A stretch of 12,200 bases of DNA from contig DGFG01000128.1 in the NCBI GenBank assembly GCA_002391555.1, positions 1 through 12,200 of the forward strand, written 5' to 3'. A program made the position numbers and the translations under genes. The DNA comes from Firmicutes bacterium UBA3906 (GTDB lineage Bacteria > Bacillota > Clostridia > Caldicoprobacterales > DTU083). A model generated the notes under the pieces. It saw only the letters and a list, made by a program, of their open reading frames with translations, searched no databases and had not been told where the DNA came from. Shown piece after piece: positions 1 to 6,871 of the stretch. Each line of letters begins with the position of its first letter. Positions within the stretch are counted from its first letter, which is position 1.

Positions 1-19
1 AGATGTGTATAAGAGACAG
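1..19 (+). other. Nextera transposase adapter (mosaic end), not genomic
   Basis: The first 19 bases, AGATGTGTATAAGAGACAG, are exactly the Tn5 mosaic end used in Nextera sequencing libraries. They are untrimmed adapter joined to the insert. Genomic sequence begins at about base 20. An in-frame ATG at base 3 inside the adapter creates a false N-terminus, MCIRDS, for the following gene. The window therefore begins at a contig end and nothing can be said about what lies to the left. Confidence 0.96.
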
Positions 20-20
20 T

Positions 21-809
21 TTGAGGGGGGCTGAGACTACAGCCTGGCTTGAGTCCTATATAGATATGTATCTTGAAAACCTATATACCCTGGCATCGGC
101 TTCTGAGGGTGACAGAGAGCTTTTTGACCAGCTTTATAGTGGCTACAAGGGTCAAGAGTTAAAGCTTAAAAGCGAAAGGGTAGAGGATCAATTAACAGGC
201 AAGATGATGACCGTACAGGGTCTGGGCTTTTTGCTGATGTTTATGATGCTAGGTACTACTAAAAGTTCGGAATCAATACTTAGGGAAAAAAGGGGGAGGA
301 CCTATTTTAGGATTTGTGCTTCGCCCACCAAGCCATGGAAGTATGTAGCAGGCAACCTGCTGGCAAATCTAGTTATAGTCTTTTTCCAGCTTATAGCGGT
401 CATTGTATTGATAGAGTGGGTCTTTAGGGTAGATACCCATATAAATAGATATCAGCTATTTACCATACTTTTTTCATACGGCCTTGTGGCTATAGCATTT
501 GGCCTATTAATAGCTGCCTTTAGCAAGACCTCCTACCAGGCATCAACCATGGCTACCCTTATTATTACCCCAAGTTGTATGTTAGCTGGCTGTTATTGGT
601 CTGTCAGCTATATGCCAGATTTCATGCAAACCCTGTCCTACTTTATGCCTCAGCGCTGGGCCTTACTAGCAATAGAAAGCTTGCAGGCTGGAGCAGCCTT
701 TAGTCAGGTATTAATAAATATCCTTGTACTTATTGCCTTTGCTCTTGCCCTATTTACAGTATCGGCATATAAGTTCAAGACCAGCGATGATCTAACAAGC
801 TTTGTTTAG
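21..809 (+). CDS. ABC-2 type transporter permease, 5'-truncated
   Basis: This is the C-terminal portion (about 262 residues) of an integral membrane permease of the ABC-2 family, which works with an ABC ATPase to export drugs, lipids or antibiotics. After a hydrophilic stretch that is probably the end of an extracellular loop, there is a hydrophobic segment (GLGFLLMFMMLG), then a charged cytoplasmic motif (ILREKRGRTYFRICASP) typical of ABC-2 permeases. Four or so further membrane segments follow, with PQRWALLAIESL before the last helix, a motif seen in LnrM/LnrN (YfiM/YfiN)-like permeases. The gene ends with TAG. The true start and any partner ATPase lie off the contig; the apparent start at base 3 is adapter. 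The substrate cannot be deduced. Family assignment is firm, the LnrM/N-like subgroup is a guess. Confidence 0.85.
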   Translation: MRGAETTAWLESYIDMYLENLYTLASASEGDRELFDQLYSGYKGQELKLKSERVEDQLTGKMMTVQGLGFLLMFMMLGTTKSSESILREKRGRTYFRICASPTKPWKYVAGNLLANLVIVFFQLIAVIVLIEWVFRVDTHINRYQLFTILFSYGLVAIAFGLLIAAFSKTSYQASTMATLIITPSCMLAGCYWSVSYMPDFMQTLSYFMPQRWALLAIESLQAGAAFSQVLINILVLIAFALALFTVSAYKFKTSDDLTSFV

Positions 810-850
810 TACAATACTTTAGCTAGGCCCATACAAAAAAGAGTCTTTAT

Positions 851-873
851 AGCTAGCCATAGGCTAGCTTTTT
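851..873 (+). terminator. Intrinsic terminator of the ABC-2 permease gene
   Basis: A perfect 8-base-pair stem, AGCTAGCC (851-858) with GGCTAGCT (862-869), closes a three-base loop and runs into five Ts (869-873). The last T is also the first base of the complement of the stop codon of the converging flippase gene. On the minus strand the hairpin is followed only at a distance by a T run, so it is best read as a plus-strand terminator that might act weakly both ways. Confidence 0.8.
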
Positions 874-2456
874 CATTTGCCCCTAAAGGATGAGACCTTT
901 TCTTTTGCACTATCAACTAGCCAATCAGGGATCCCGCCTAGGGCCAGGGCTGATACAAGGAAGGAAAAGGCTCCAGGAGCAAAGGAGAAAAGTAGCCTGA
1001 TAAGGGCTGGCATACCAGTACCGGCTAGGAGCTGATAGAGGACTGAGCAAACAGCAGCCATAACAAGGGCAGATAAGGCCGGCTTTAGTATCCAGTCCAG
1101 GAGCTTAAAGTTTAGCCTAACTTTTGATAGGGCGCTTTTTAGGTTTAAAAGGCATATCATAATACTAGATGCGTAAAAACCGATGATAAAGCCATATATA
1201 CCTATGGAGGGGATGGCTATTAGAGCATAAGAGCATATAAGCTGGACCAGGCTACCTATTATATAATGGATAGCTGCCTTGTTTTGCTGGGCAAGGCCAT
1301 TCATGATACCAGTGGAGGTATGGGATAGGGCGTGGAAAACAAGTCCAAAGGCAGTGGGGACTAGCAGCTGGCCAACCATGGGCTGGGCATATAGGAGGTC
1401 TCCTATAGGAGCCCCTAGGGAAACAAGGAGGCCTACTGCAGGAAAGGCAGTATAAGAGGTAATTATAATGGCCTTTCTTATCTTATCCTTTAGGTCTTTA
1501 GTTCTTTTTAGGGTCACACTCTCAGCTAGATTAGGGACTAGGTTTACCTGTAGGGCATTGGTGACTATAAAGGGCATAAATAGCATAGGTAGGACCATGC
1601 CTGTCATAATTCCAAAAAGGCCTACTGCATCATCCTGAATCATACCAGCTGCCATCAGTCTCTGGGGAATGATAATTGAGTTGGCCGCTGTTAGGAGGGA
1701 GGAGACTAGGCGGGTGCAGGTAACAGGTATGGCGATCTTGCCAATGCTGGCTAGTATCCCCTTAGACCCATCTATTGTTAACCTTTTATAAGGACCTATA
1801 GACCTTAAGAGCTTTCTTTGTTCAATTGAATACTTGGAATGTACATATAGTAGGCTTACCAGGTCCCCAATGACTGTGCCCACCATTACCAGAGCAGCTA
1901 CAATGGGTAGGGAATATTTTGGAGCAGCCCATAAAAGAAGACCAATAGCAACCCCCATCCTAGTCACCTGTTCTATAACCTCAGCTAGGGCAGGAGGGTT
2001 TACATCCCTGGTTCCATAAAAGTAGCCCTTAAAGACCTGTGCAAAGCCTATAAATAAAAGGCTAGGCAAAATAACTATAAGTGAGCCCTTTACCCGGTTA
2101 TCACCGATGATTTTCTGTATTATAAAATCTATATTTAACAGGACTATAGCAATAATAACAATGGAGATAATGGCTACAAGAATTAAGGATAGGCTTATAG
2201 TATACCTGGCCCCATCATGGTCAGCCTTTGCCTTTTTCTCAGAAACCAGGCGGGAGACAGCAAGGGGGAGACCAGAGCCAGTAAAGGCTACTGCTATAAA
2301 AAAAACAGGATATACAAGCTGGATTAGGCCTAGGCCCTGTGGACCTATTATCCTGCTTAGGACAACCCTATATACAAAGCCTAATATGCGTATGGTTAGG
2401 TTAGCTAAGGTCATAACTGCTGTCCCATAAATCAGGGACTTGGTATTTATCTTCAA
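873..2456 (-). CDS. spoVB: SpoVB/MurJ-like lipid-linked precursor flippase (MATE/MOP superfamily)
   Basis: The 527-residue product is almost entirely hydrophobic, consistent with about 14 membrane helices, and belongs to the polysaccharide/peptidoglycan flippase branch of the MOP superfamily. Such proteins move undecaprenyl-linked wall precursors outward across the cytoplasmic membrane. Visible family motifs are RILGFVYRVVLSRIIG (residues 23-38), GSGLPLAVSRLVSE (60-73), KGYFYGTRDVNP (143-154) and EVIEQVTR (159-166), which match the SpoVB pattern. Length fits SpoVB (about 520) and its paralogue YtgP/MurJ (about 540), so the symbol is family-level: it may be the sporulation-specific or the vegetative paralogue. 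Translation starts at TTG (2456), seven bases after GGAGGG; no ATG in frame has a comparable site. It is monocistronic, converging with the permease gene and diverging from the sugar ATPase gene. Confidence 0.85.
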   Translation of the reverse strand: MKINTKSLIYGTAVMTLANLTIRILGFVYRVVLSRIIGPQGLGLIQLVYPVFFIAVAFTGSGLPLAVSRLVSEKKAKADHDGARYTISLSLILVAIISIVIIAIVLLNIDFIIQKIIGDNRVKGSLIVILPSLLFIGFAQVFKGYFYGTRDVNPPALAEVIEQVTRMGVAIGLLLWAAPKYSLPIVAALVMVGTVIGDLVSLLYVHSKYSIEQRKLLRSIGPYKRLTIDGSKGILASIGKIAIPVTCTRLVSSLLTAANSIIIPQRLMAAGMIQDDAVGLFGIMTGMVLPMLFMPFIVTNALQVNLVPNLAESVTLKRTKDLKDKIRKAIIITSYTAFPAVGLLVSLGAPIGDLLYAQPMVGQLLVPTAFGLVFHALSHTSTGIMNGLAQQNKAAIHYIIGSLVQLICSYALIAIPSIGIYGFIIGFYASSIMICLLNLKSALSKVRLNFKLLDWILKPALSALVMAAVCSVLYQLLAGTGMPALIRLLFSFAPGAFSFLVSALALGGIPDWLVDSAKEKVSSFRGK

Positions 2457-2462
2457 GTTCTG

Positions 2463-2468
2463 CCCTCC
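2463..2468 (-). promoter_or_regulatory. Ribosome binding site fixing the TTG start of the flippase gene
   Basis: On the minus strand GGAGGG lies seven bases before TTG at 2456-2454. The next codons read KINTKSLIYG, the expected short cytoplasmic lead into helix 1, so TTG is accepted as the start. Confidence 0.75.
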
Positions 2469-2631
2469 AATCTAACTATATACTAATAACTATTCATCGA
2501 TTCAAACCAATAGTACATATGCAGGCTAGTGACTTTTCTATGCATTTAGAGCCTTGTATTTTTTTAGCTATATACAAAGCTTAAATTTTAAAGTAGCCTT
2601 GGTCTGGCTTTAGTAAATTAGGCCTATTAAT

Positions 2632-2660
2632 TTGACCCTGACATAAAAATTAAGTAATAT
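2632..2660 (+). promoter_or_regulatory. Candidate sigma-A promoter far upstream of the sugar ATPase gene
   Basis: TTGACC (2632-2637) and TAATAT (2655-2660) are separated by 17 bases. A perfect TATAAT overlaps at 2658-2663 but gives a 20-base spacer. If used, transcription would begin roughly 260 bases before the ATPase start codon. Sequence match only. Confidence 0.35.
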
Positions 2661-2886
2661 AATAAGCAGCTAATGGACATATAGATATATTAGAATAGGT
2701 ACAGGCAGGACAAGGATGAAATAATATACAAAAATACTATATTAACCAAGAATTATAGGAAAATATTTATATGTTTATGCAAGACTAGCAAAAAACACCC
2801 AGCCTTTTTTGTTAATAATAGCTATAGCCAGATACCGCTTGTACAGTTATAATAGATGTTGAAGTTAGGTATATAACACAAATCTT

Positions 2887-2901
2887 GCATCAATTTGATG
2901 C
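2887..2901. promoter_or_regulatory. Perfect palindrome, candidate operator of the sugar ATPase gene
   Basis: GCATCAA (2887-2893), one base, then TTGATGC (2895-2901) form a perfect 15-base inverted repeat. It lies ten bases after the -10-like TATAAC and 12 bases before the GGAGG of the ATPase gene. This position suits either a repressor operator just after the transcription start or a small 5' hairpin in the mRNA. The cognate regulator is unknown; it does not resemble the cre consensus. Confidence 0.45.
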
Positions 2902-2925
2902 TAATATTTTTATGGAGGGGTTTTA

Positions 2926-4041
2926 ATGGCAAGTGTAACTCTTAAGAACATAACCAAGGTTTATGATGGCAATGTAACTGCAGTTAGCGATTTTAACTTA
3001 GATATTGCCGATAAAGAGTTTATTGTTCTAGTAGGACCCTCTGGCTGCGGTAAGTCAACTACCCTAAGGATGGTTGCAGGCCTAGAGGAAATTACAGAAG
3101 GTGAGCTGTACATCGGCGACAAGCTAATGAACGACGTTGCTCCCAAGGACAGAGACATCGCTATGGTTTTCCAAAACTATGCTCTCTATCCTCACATGAC
3201 CGTTTATGACAACATGGCTTTTGGTCTTAAGCTTAGGAAAACACCCAAGGCTGAAATAGATCGTAGGGTTAAAGAAGCAGCCAAGATTCTAGACATTGAG
3301 CATCTACTTAATAGAAAGCCCAAGGCACTATCAGGTGGACAGAGACAGAGGGTTGCCCTAGGTCGTGCTATAGTACGTGAGCCAAAGGTATTCTTGATGG
3401 ATGAGCCCTTATCCAACCTTGACGCCAAGCTAAGGGTACAGATGAGAACTGAGATTACCAAGCTACACAACAGACTTCAAACAACATTTATCTATGTAAC
3501 TCATGACCAGACAGAGGCTATGACAATGGGTACCAGGATTTGCGTTATGAAGGACGGCTTTATCCAGCAGGTAGAGTCACCACAAAACCTTTACGACTAT
3601 CCAGTAAACCTATTTGTTGGTGGATTTATTGGTAGCCCCCAGATGAACTTTATGCCAGTTACCCTTGTTAAAGAAGGCGACAATGTATACGCAACCTTCG
3701 AAAGTGGCAAGATCTTAATCCCAGAAGGCAAGATCAAAAAGTTCAAGGATATGTCCTATATAGGCAAGGAAGTTATGATGGGTATCAGACCAGAAGACTT
3801 CCACGACGAAGAGGTATTTATCCAGAATGCTCCTGAGGCTACTGTAAAAGCTTATGTTGAGGTTGTTGAGCTAATGGGTTCTGAGACATACCTATACCTT
3901 GATATAGCAGACAACAAGATTACTGCTAGAGTTGACCCCAGATCTACAGCTAGAACAGGCGACACAATCCGCATAGCTATAGATACCAACAAGCTCCACT
4001 TCTTTGACAAGGAGACTGAGGAAACTCTATTAAATAGATAG
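2926..4041 (+). CDS. MsmK/UgpC-family sugar ABC importer ATP-binding protein
   Basis: This is the 371-residue nucleotide-binding subunit of a carbohydrate (CUT1-type) ABC importer, acting as a cytoplasmic ATPase on membrane permeases. Motifs are complete: Walker A GPSGCGKST (37-45), Q-loop Q83, signature LSGGQ (135-139), Walker B FLMDEP with E160, and switch histidine H193. A C-terminal TOBE-type regulatory domain fills about residues 235-371, as in MsmK, UgpC and MalK. The start is ATG behind GGAGGGG. No permease or binding protein is adjacent, and a strong terminator follows directly, so it is transcribed alone. By analogy with streptococcal MsmK it may energise several importers encoded elsewhere; that is inference. 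Many codons end in C (GAC, AAC, TTC, GGC) more than in neighbouring genes, suggesting high expression. Confidence 0.93.
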   Translation: MASVTLKNITKVYDGNVTAVSDFNLDIADKEFIVLVGPSGCGKSTTLRMVAGLEEITEGELYIGDKLMNDVAPKDRDIAMVFQNYALYPHMTVYDNMAFGLKLRKTPKAEIDRRVKEAAKILDIEHLLNRKPKALSGGQRQRVALGRAIVREPKVFLMDEPLSNLDAKLRVQMRTEITKLHNRLQTTFIYVTHDQTEAMTMGTRICVMKDGFIQQVESPQNLYDYPVNLFVGGFIGSPQMNFMPVTLVKEGDNVYATFESGKILIPEGKIKKFKDMSYIGKEVMMGIRPEDFHDEEVFIQNAPEATVKAYVEVVELMGSETYLYLDIADNKITARVDPRSTARTGDTIRIAIDTNKLHFFDKETEETLLNR

Positions 4042-4073
4042 GTCTTTTTGAATAGTTAGCAGGATATTTGTCA

Positions 4074-4118
4074 AAAAAGCAGAAGTATTATTCATTACGA
4101 ATAATATATCTGCTTTTT
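4074..4118 (+). terminator. Strong intrinsic terminator of the sugar ATPase gene
   Basis: A long hairpin: AAAAAGCAGA (4074-4083) pairs with TCTGCTTTTT (4109-4118). After one mismatch, nine more pairs form between 4085-4093 and 4099-4107 (one of them G-U), leaving a five-base loop. The T run at the end of the stem supplies the termination signal. It isolates the ATPase gene from the cdaR-ftsEX operon. Confidence 0.85.
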
Positions 4119-4128
4119 ATTTGCCCAT

Positions 4129-4158
4129 TTGACATGGCATGGTTTTCCTGTGTTCAAA
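4129..4158 (+). promoter_or_regulatory. Candidate promoter of the cdaR-ftsE-ftsX operon
   Basis: A perfect -35 box TTGACA (4129-4134) lies just after the upstream terminator. The best-placed -10 is poor: TTCAAA (4153-4158) at 18 bases. A later TATACT (4173-4178) lacks a -35. Initiation near 4165 would give a leader of about 30 bases and supports the ATG at 4196 as start. Confidence 0.45.
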
Positions 4159-4181
4159 TACTAAAAATCATATATACTATA

Positions 4182-4190
4182 AGGTAGGTG
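4182..4190 (+). promoter_or_regulatory. Ribosome binding site deciding the cdaR-type start
   Basis: AGGTAGGTG ends five bases before ATG 4196. The alternative upstream ATG at 4139 has only GACATGGC before it, with no purine-rich site. Confidence 0.7.
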
Positions 4191-4195
4191 ATCAA

Positions 4196-5275
4196 ATGCT
4201 GACAGAACGAAGGATGCAAAAAATAATAGACCAATTAGTAAAGAGTATTAAGATCGATATTGATATTTTGGATAGTCACAGTATGATAGTCGCTAGTAGC
4301 GACAAGTCCAGAGTTGGTGAAATAGGCCCAAATGTAAAAAACTTTACAGAGGACGAGGATACTGTTTTCATAGATAATAACAGAACCTATATGAAATTTA
4401 CTGTTGGTAAAAACCTTGCTTATTTTCTATCAGTAGAAGGGTCTAATAGGGTAGCACATAACTATTGTACCCTAATTGCTTCTTTACTAGATGTTTACCT
4501 AAGGTCTAACATTAAAAAACTTGATAAGCAAGAGGTAATGCGAAGAATTCTACTAAGCCAGCTAAGGGACTTAGACCTTCATGAGCTTGTCAGAGACTAC
4601 AAGCTTGATCTGGGTATGCCTAGGTGTGTTTTCTTAATCAAGGCAAGTGGTATGGAGGCCGATAGCATTTATCAGACCCTCCTATCTGTCTTTCCCAAGA
4701 GTGAAGGGGATATCCTAGTCCAAATAGATGGGATGACAGTTTGCTTGGTAAAGTCCATTACCGAGGACCTAGATAGCGAAGAGCTAGGACAAATGGCTGC
4801 GGCCATGGAAGAGACTATTATGGATGAGGGCCTACACAAGGTTTACATAGGAATTGGTAATATCAAAAACAACCTATTAAAACTTGGCGAATCTTATAAT
4901 GAGGCGGAAAACGCCATAGAGGTTGGCAGGCTATTTAGTGTAAATAACAGGATATACCAGTATGACTCCCTGTTACTAGAGAGGTTTTTGCACCAGATAC
5001 CCTTAGACCTGTGTGAGAGGTATAGCAAGGCCTTATTTACCAAGGAGTACAAAAAACTACTAAGTGATGAAATGATTTTGACTATAGACAAGTTTTTCGA
5101 GAACAGTCTTAACCTAAGTGAGACTGCAAGGCAGCTCTTTATCCACCGAAACACCCTAGTATATAGGCTAGACAAGGTACAAAAGATAATGGGGCTAGAT
5201 CTTCGCAATTTTCACGACGCAGTTACCTTTAAAATTATGATAATGTTAATGGACAGATATATGCAGGAGTGTTGA
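4196..5275 (+). CDS. CdaR/PucR-type transcriptional regulator (sugar diacid recognition + HTH)
   Basis: The 359-residue product has the architecture of CdaR-type regulators. The N-terminal sensor domain (about 1-130) opens with LTERRMQKIIDQLVKSI and contains DSHSMIVASSD and SRVGEIG, matching the putative sugar-diacid recognition domain. A GGDEF-like central part follows. The C-terminal PucR helix-turn-helix is NLSETARQLFIHRNTLVYR, near residues 308-326. CdaR in E. coli activates glucarate/galactarate use; no such genes are near, so the ligand is unknown. I chose ATG 4196, with AGGTAGGTG five bases before it, over the in-frame ATG at 4139, which has no ribosome binding site and sits in the promoter region. 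It is the first gene of an operon: ftsE starts two bases after its stop, and the ftsE ribosome binding site lies within its last codons. Confidence 0.88.
   Translation: MLTERRMQKIIDQLVKSIKIDIDILDSHSMIVASSDKSRVGEIGPNVKNFTEDEDTVFIDNNRTYMKFTVGKNLAYFLSVEGSNRVAHNYCTLIASLLDVYLRSNIKKLDKQEVMRRILLSQLRDLDLHELVRDYKLDLGMPRCVFLIKASGMEADSIYQTLLSVFPKSEGDILVQIDGMTVCLVKSITEDLDSEELGQMAAAMEETIMDEGLHKVYIGIGNIKNNLLKLGESYNEAENAIEVGRLFSVNNRIYQYDSLLLERFLHQIPLDLCERYSKALFTKEYKKLLSDEMILTIDKFFENSLNLSETARQLFIHRNTLVYRLDKVQKIMGLDLRNFHDAVTFKIMIMLMDRYMQEC
5265..5269 (+). promoter_or_regulatory. Ribosome binding site deciding the TTG start of ftsE
   Basis: AGGAG lies within the last codons of the regulator gene, eight bases before TTG 5278. 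GTG 5269 overlaps this site and ATG 5287 is 17 bases away, so both are poorer starts. Starting at TTG gives MIKMTKVTKAYG, which aligns with the usual FtsE N-terminus. Confidence 0.75.
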
Positions 5276-5277
5276 TA

Positions 5278-5961
5278 TTGATAAAGATGACAAAGGTCAC
5301 AAAGGCCTATGGTAATCTTAAAGCTATAAAGGATGTAGATCTGACAATAAATAATGGAGAGTTTGTCTTTATTGTAGGACCTAGTGGCGCTGGTAAGTCA
5401 ACCTTTATAAAGCTTTTACTTAAGGAAATTGAGCCCAGCTCCGGAAAGATAAATATTAATGGACTTGAGCTAACAGAGATGAAAAGAAGGGACATACCCT
5501 ACTATAGAAGGAATATTGGCGTTGTATTTCAGGACTTTAGGCTATTGCCTGATAAAACTGTATTTGACAATGTAGCCTTTGCTATGGAGATAGTCGAAGC
5601 TTCCGGTAGGGAAATTAGGCGGCAGGTTCCGGCAGTACTAGCCATGGTTGGCCTTGCATCAAAGGCCAGGGCATACCCCCATGAGCTTGCAGGGGGTGAG
5701 CAGCAGAGGGTGTCATTAGCAAGGGCCCTTGTTAACAACCCATCCCTTCTTATAGCAGATGAACCAACGGGTAACCTTGACCCTGTTACCGCAAGGGAGA
5801 TTATGAAAATAATCAATCTTGTAAACTATAGGGGGACAACTGTTATAATGGCAACTCATGCAAGAGAAATTGTTAATGCGATGAAAAAAAGAGTAATTAC
5901 TTTTCGAAAAGGGTCAGTAGTAGCAGACCGAGCAAAGGGTGAATACTTCGGTGAAGTTTAG
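5278..5961 (+). CDS. ftsE: Cell division ATP-binding protein FtsE
   Basis: FtsE is the cytoplasmic ATPase of the FtsEX complex, which uses ATP hydrolysis to switch on peptidoglycan hydrolases at the septum or cell wall. The 227-residue length is normal. Motifs: Walker A GPSGAGKS (34-41), Q-loop FQDFRLLPDKTVFDNVAFA starting at residue 84, Walker B LLIADEPTGNLD (157-168) with E162, and switch H194. The phrases FRLL, TVFDNVAFA and DEPTGNLDP are typical of FtsE rather than other ABC ATPases. The signature reads LAGGEQQR (137-144); FtsE proteins normally have LSGGEQQR, so the nucleotide-contacting serine is alanine. The gene follows the regulator by two bases and overlaps ftsX by 11, indicating translational coupling. 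Confidence 0.95.
   Translation: MIKMTKVTKAYGNLKAIKDVDLTINNGEFVFIVGPSGAGKSTFIKLLLKEIEPSSGKININGLELTEMKRRDIPYYRRNIGVVFQDFRLLPDKTVFDNVAFAMEIVEASGREIRRQVPAVLAMVGLASKARAYPHELAGGEQQRVSLARALVNNPSLLIADEPTGNLDPVTAREIMKIINLVNYRGTTVIMATHAREIVNAMKKRVITFRKGSVVADRAKGEYFGEV
5936..5941 (+). promoter_or_regulatory. Ribosome binding site deciding the GTG start of ftsX
   Basis: AGGGTG (5936-5941) inside the end of ftsE lies nine bases before GTG 5951. The earlier in-frame GTG at 5939 overlaps this site and has none of its own, and starting at 5951 gives the family-like MKFRSWKNVIREG. Confidence 0.65.
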
Positions 5962-6850
5962 GTCTTGGAAGAATGTTATAAGAGAAGGTGTTAAAAATAC
6001 AGGAAGAAATAGGGTAATGTCAATGGCTTCAATAGGAGCCATCATGGCTGCTCTTTTTGTATTGGGTGTAATTATCGCCACTATTATAAACTTAAATAAT
6101 GCGGTGGCCGAACTAGAATCCAAGGTGGAGATAACCATATATATGGCCAAGGAGGCCAGCGAGGAGGACATCAAGGAGGCCAAGAGCAAGCTAAATAGCT
6201 GGGAGGGTATCCTAGAGGCAAAGTTTATTGACAAGGACCAGGCCCTAGAGGACTGGCGCAAGGAAATGGGAGACAAGAGCTACCTTTTAGAGGGCTATAC
6301 TTCAGAAAACAACCCCCTACCAGATACCTTTTTGATAAGGGTAGAAAATCCGCAGTATGTTGAGGACTTGGTTAACAAGGCCAAGACCTTAGCCTCAGTG
6401 GAGGAGGTACGCTATTCTAGTGATGTAGTTAATAGCATCAGTGGTATAGCAAGGGCTGTCAGGTTTGTTGGTATGGCTATAGTTATACTTTTATCAATTA
6501 TGTCAATAATCATTATTAGTAATGCTATTAAAATGTCAGTCCATTCAAGGCGTAGGGAAATCAATATAATGAAGTATATAGGAGCAACAAACTGGTATAT
6601 CAGGTGGCCCTTTTTGATTGAGGGACTAATTCTTGGTATGATTGGAGCCATATTAGCAGGAGCCGCGACTGCAGGTGTGTATTCACTGCTACTGAAAAAG
6701 GCCCAGGAGCCAGACAACTTCCTATCTATATTTGGCCTTTTGCCACTAGAAAATATTGTTTATCCCATACTTAGCCTTTATCTAATAATAGGCTGCATTA
6801 TAGGAGCTTTAGCCAGTGGCTTATCTATGAGGAAATACCTTAATGTTTAG
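5951..6850 (+). CDS. ftsX: Cell division permease-like protein FtsX
   Basis: FtsX is the membrane subunit of FtsEX. It carries conformational signals from FtsE across the membrane to extracellular murein hydrolases such as CwlO or PcsB in Firmicutes. The 299-residue protein has the expected topology: a cytoplasmic N-terminus with the conserved EGVKNTGRNRVMSMASIG region (12-29), TM1 (about 27-48), a large extracellular domain (49-168), then TM2 (171-192), TM3 (221-246) and TM4 (267-291). Between TM2 and TM3 lies RRREINIMKYIGATNWYIRWPF (200-221), the coupling region of the FtsX/MacB permease fold. It overlaps ftsE by 11 bases. No hydrolase gene follows; a terminator comes directly after, so the partner enzyme must be encoded elsewhere. 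Confidence 0.95.
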   Translation: MKFRSWKNVIREGVKNTGRNRVMSMASIGAIMAALFVLGVIIATIINLNNAVAELESKVEITIYMAKEASEEDIKEAKSKLNSWEGILEAKFIDKDQALEDWRKEMGDKSYLLEGYTSENNPLPDTFLIRVENPQYVEDLVNKAKTLASVEEVRYSSDVVNSISGIARAVRFVGMAIVILLSIMSIIIISNAIKMSVHSRRREINIMKYIGATNWYIRWPFLIEGLILGMIGAILAGAATAGVYSLLLKKAQEPDNFLSIFGLLPLENIVYPILSLYLIIGCIIGALASGLSMRKYLNV

Positions 6851-6871
6851 TTACAGTATAGGGGATATTAG

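Larger units (their letters stand above)
2457..2925. other. Divergent intergenic region, AT-rich, no gene seen
   Basis: These 469 bases separate the divergent flippase and sugar ATPase genes. I find no credible open reading frame, tRNA or recognised riboswitch. On the minus strand TTGAAT, 17 bases, TATATA close to the flippase RBS is a weak promoter candidate. On the plus strand TTGACC (2632-2637), 17 bases, TAATAT (2655-2660) is a better one, but would give a leader of about 260 bases. Further -10-like hexamers occur at 2848-2853 (TATAAT) and 2872-2877 (TATAAC), without good -35 partners. A perfect palindrome lies at 2887-2901. A long leader RNA cannot be excluded. Confidence 0.5.

Noticed and set aside
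3..20. ATG start at base 3 giving MCIRDS as the permease N-terminus
   Set aside because: It lies entirely inside the Nextera adapter; the true N-terminus is off the contig.
1834..2430. Plus-strand open frames inside the flippase gene
   Set aside because: They are antisense shadows of a well-supported membrane protein gene and resemble no family.
2785..2816. A-run and T-run flanking CACCCAGCC as a terminator
   Set aside because: The possible stem is almost only A-T pairs with no GC-rich stem and no transcript upstream to terminate.
4139..4195. Upstream ATG adding 19 residues to the CdaR-type regulator
   Set aside because: No ribosome binding site precedes it, it overlaps the promoter region, and ATG 4196 has a good site and gives the family-like N-terminus.
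5269..5289. GTG 5269 or ATG 5287 as the ftsE start
   Set aside because: GTG overlaps the ribosome binding site and ATG is too far from it; TTG 5278 fits both spacing and family alignment.
5939..5950. GTG 5939 as the ftsX start
   Set aside because: It overlaps the AGGGTG site itself; GTG 5951 is correctly spaced and begins with the usual FtsX sequence.
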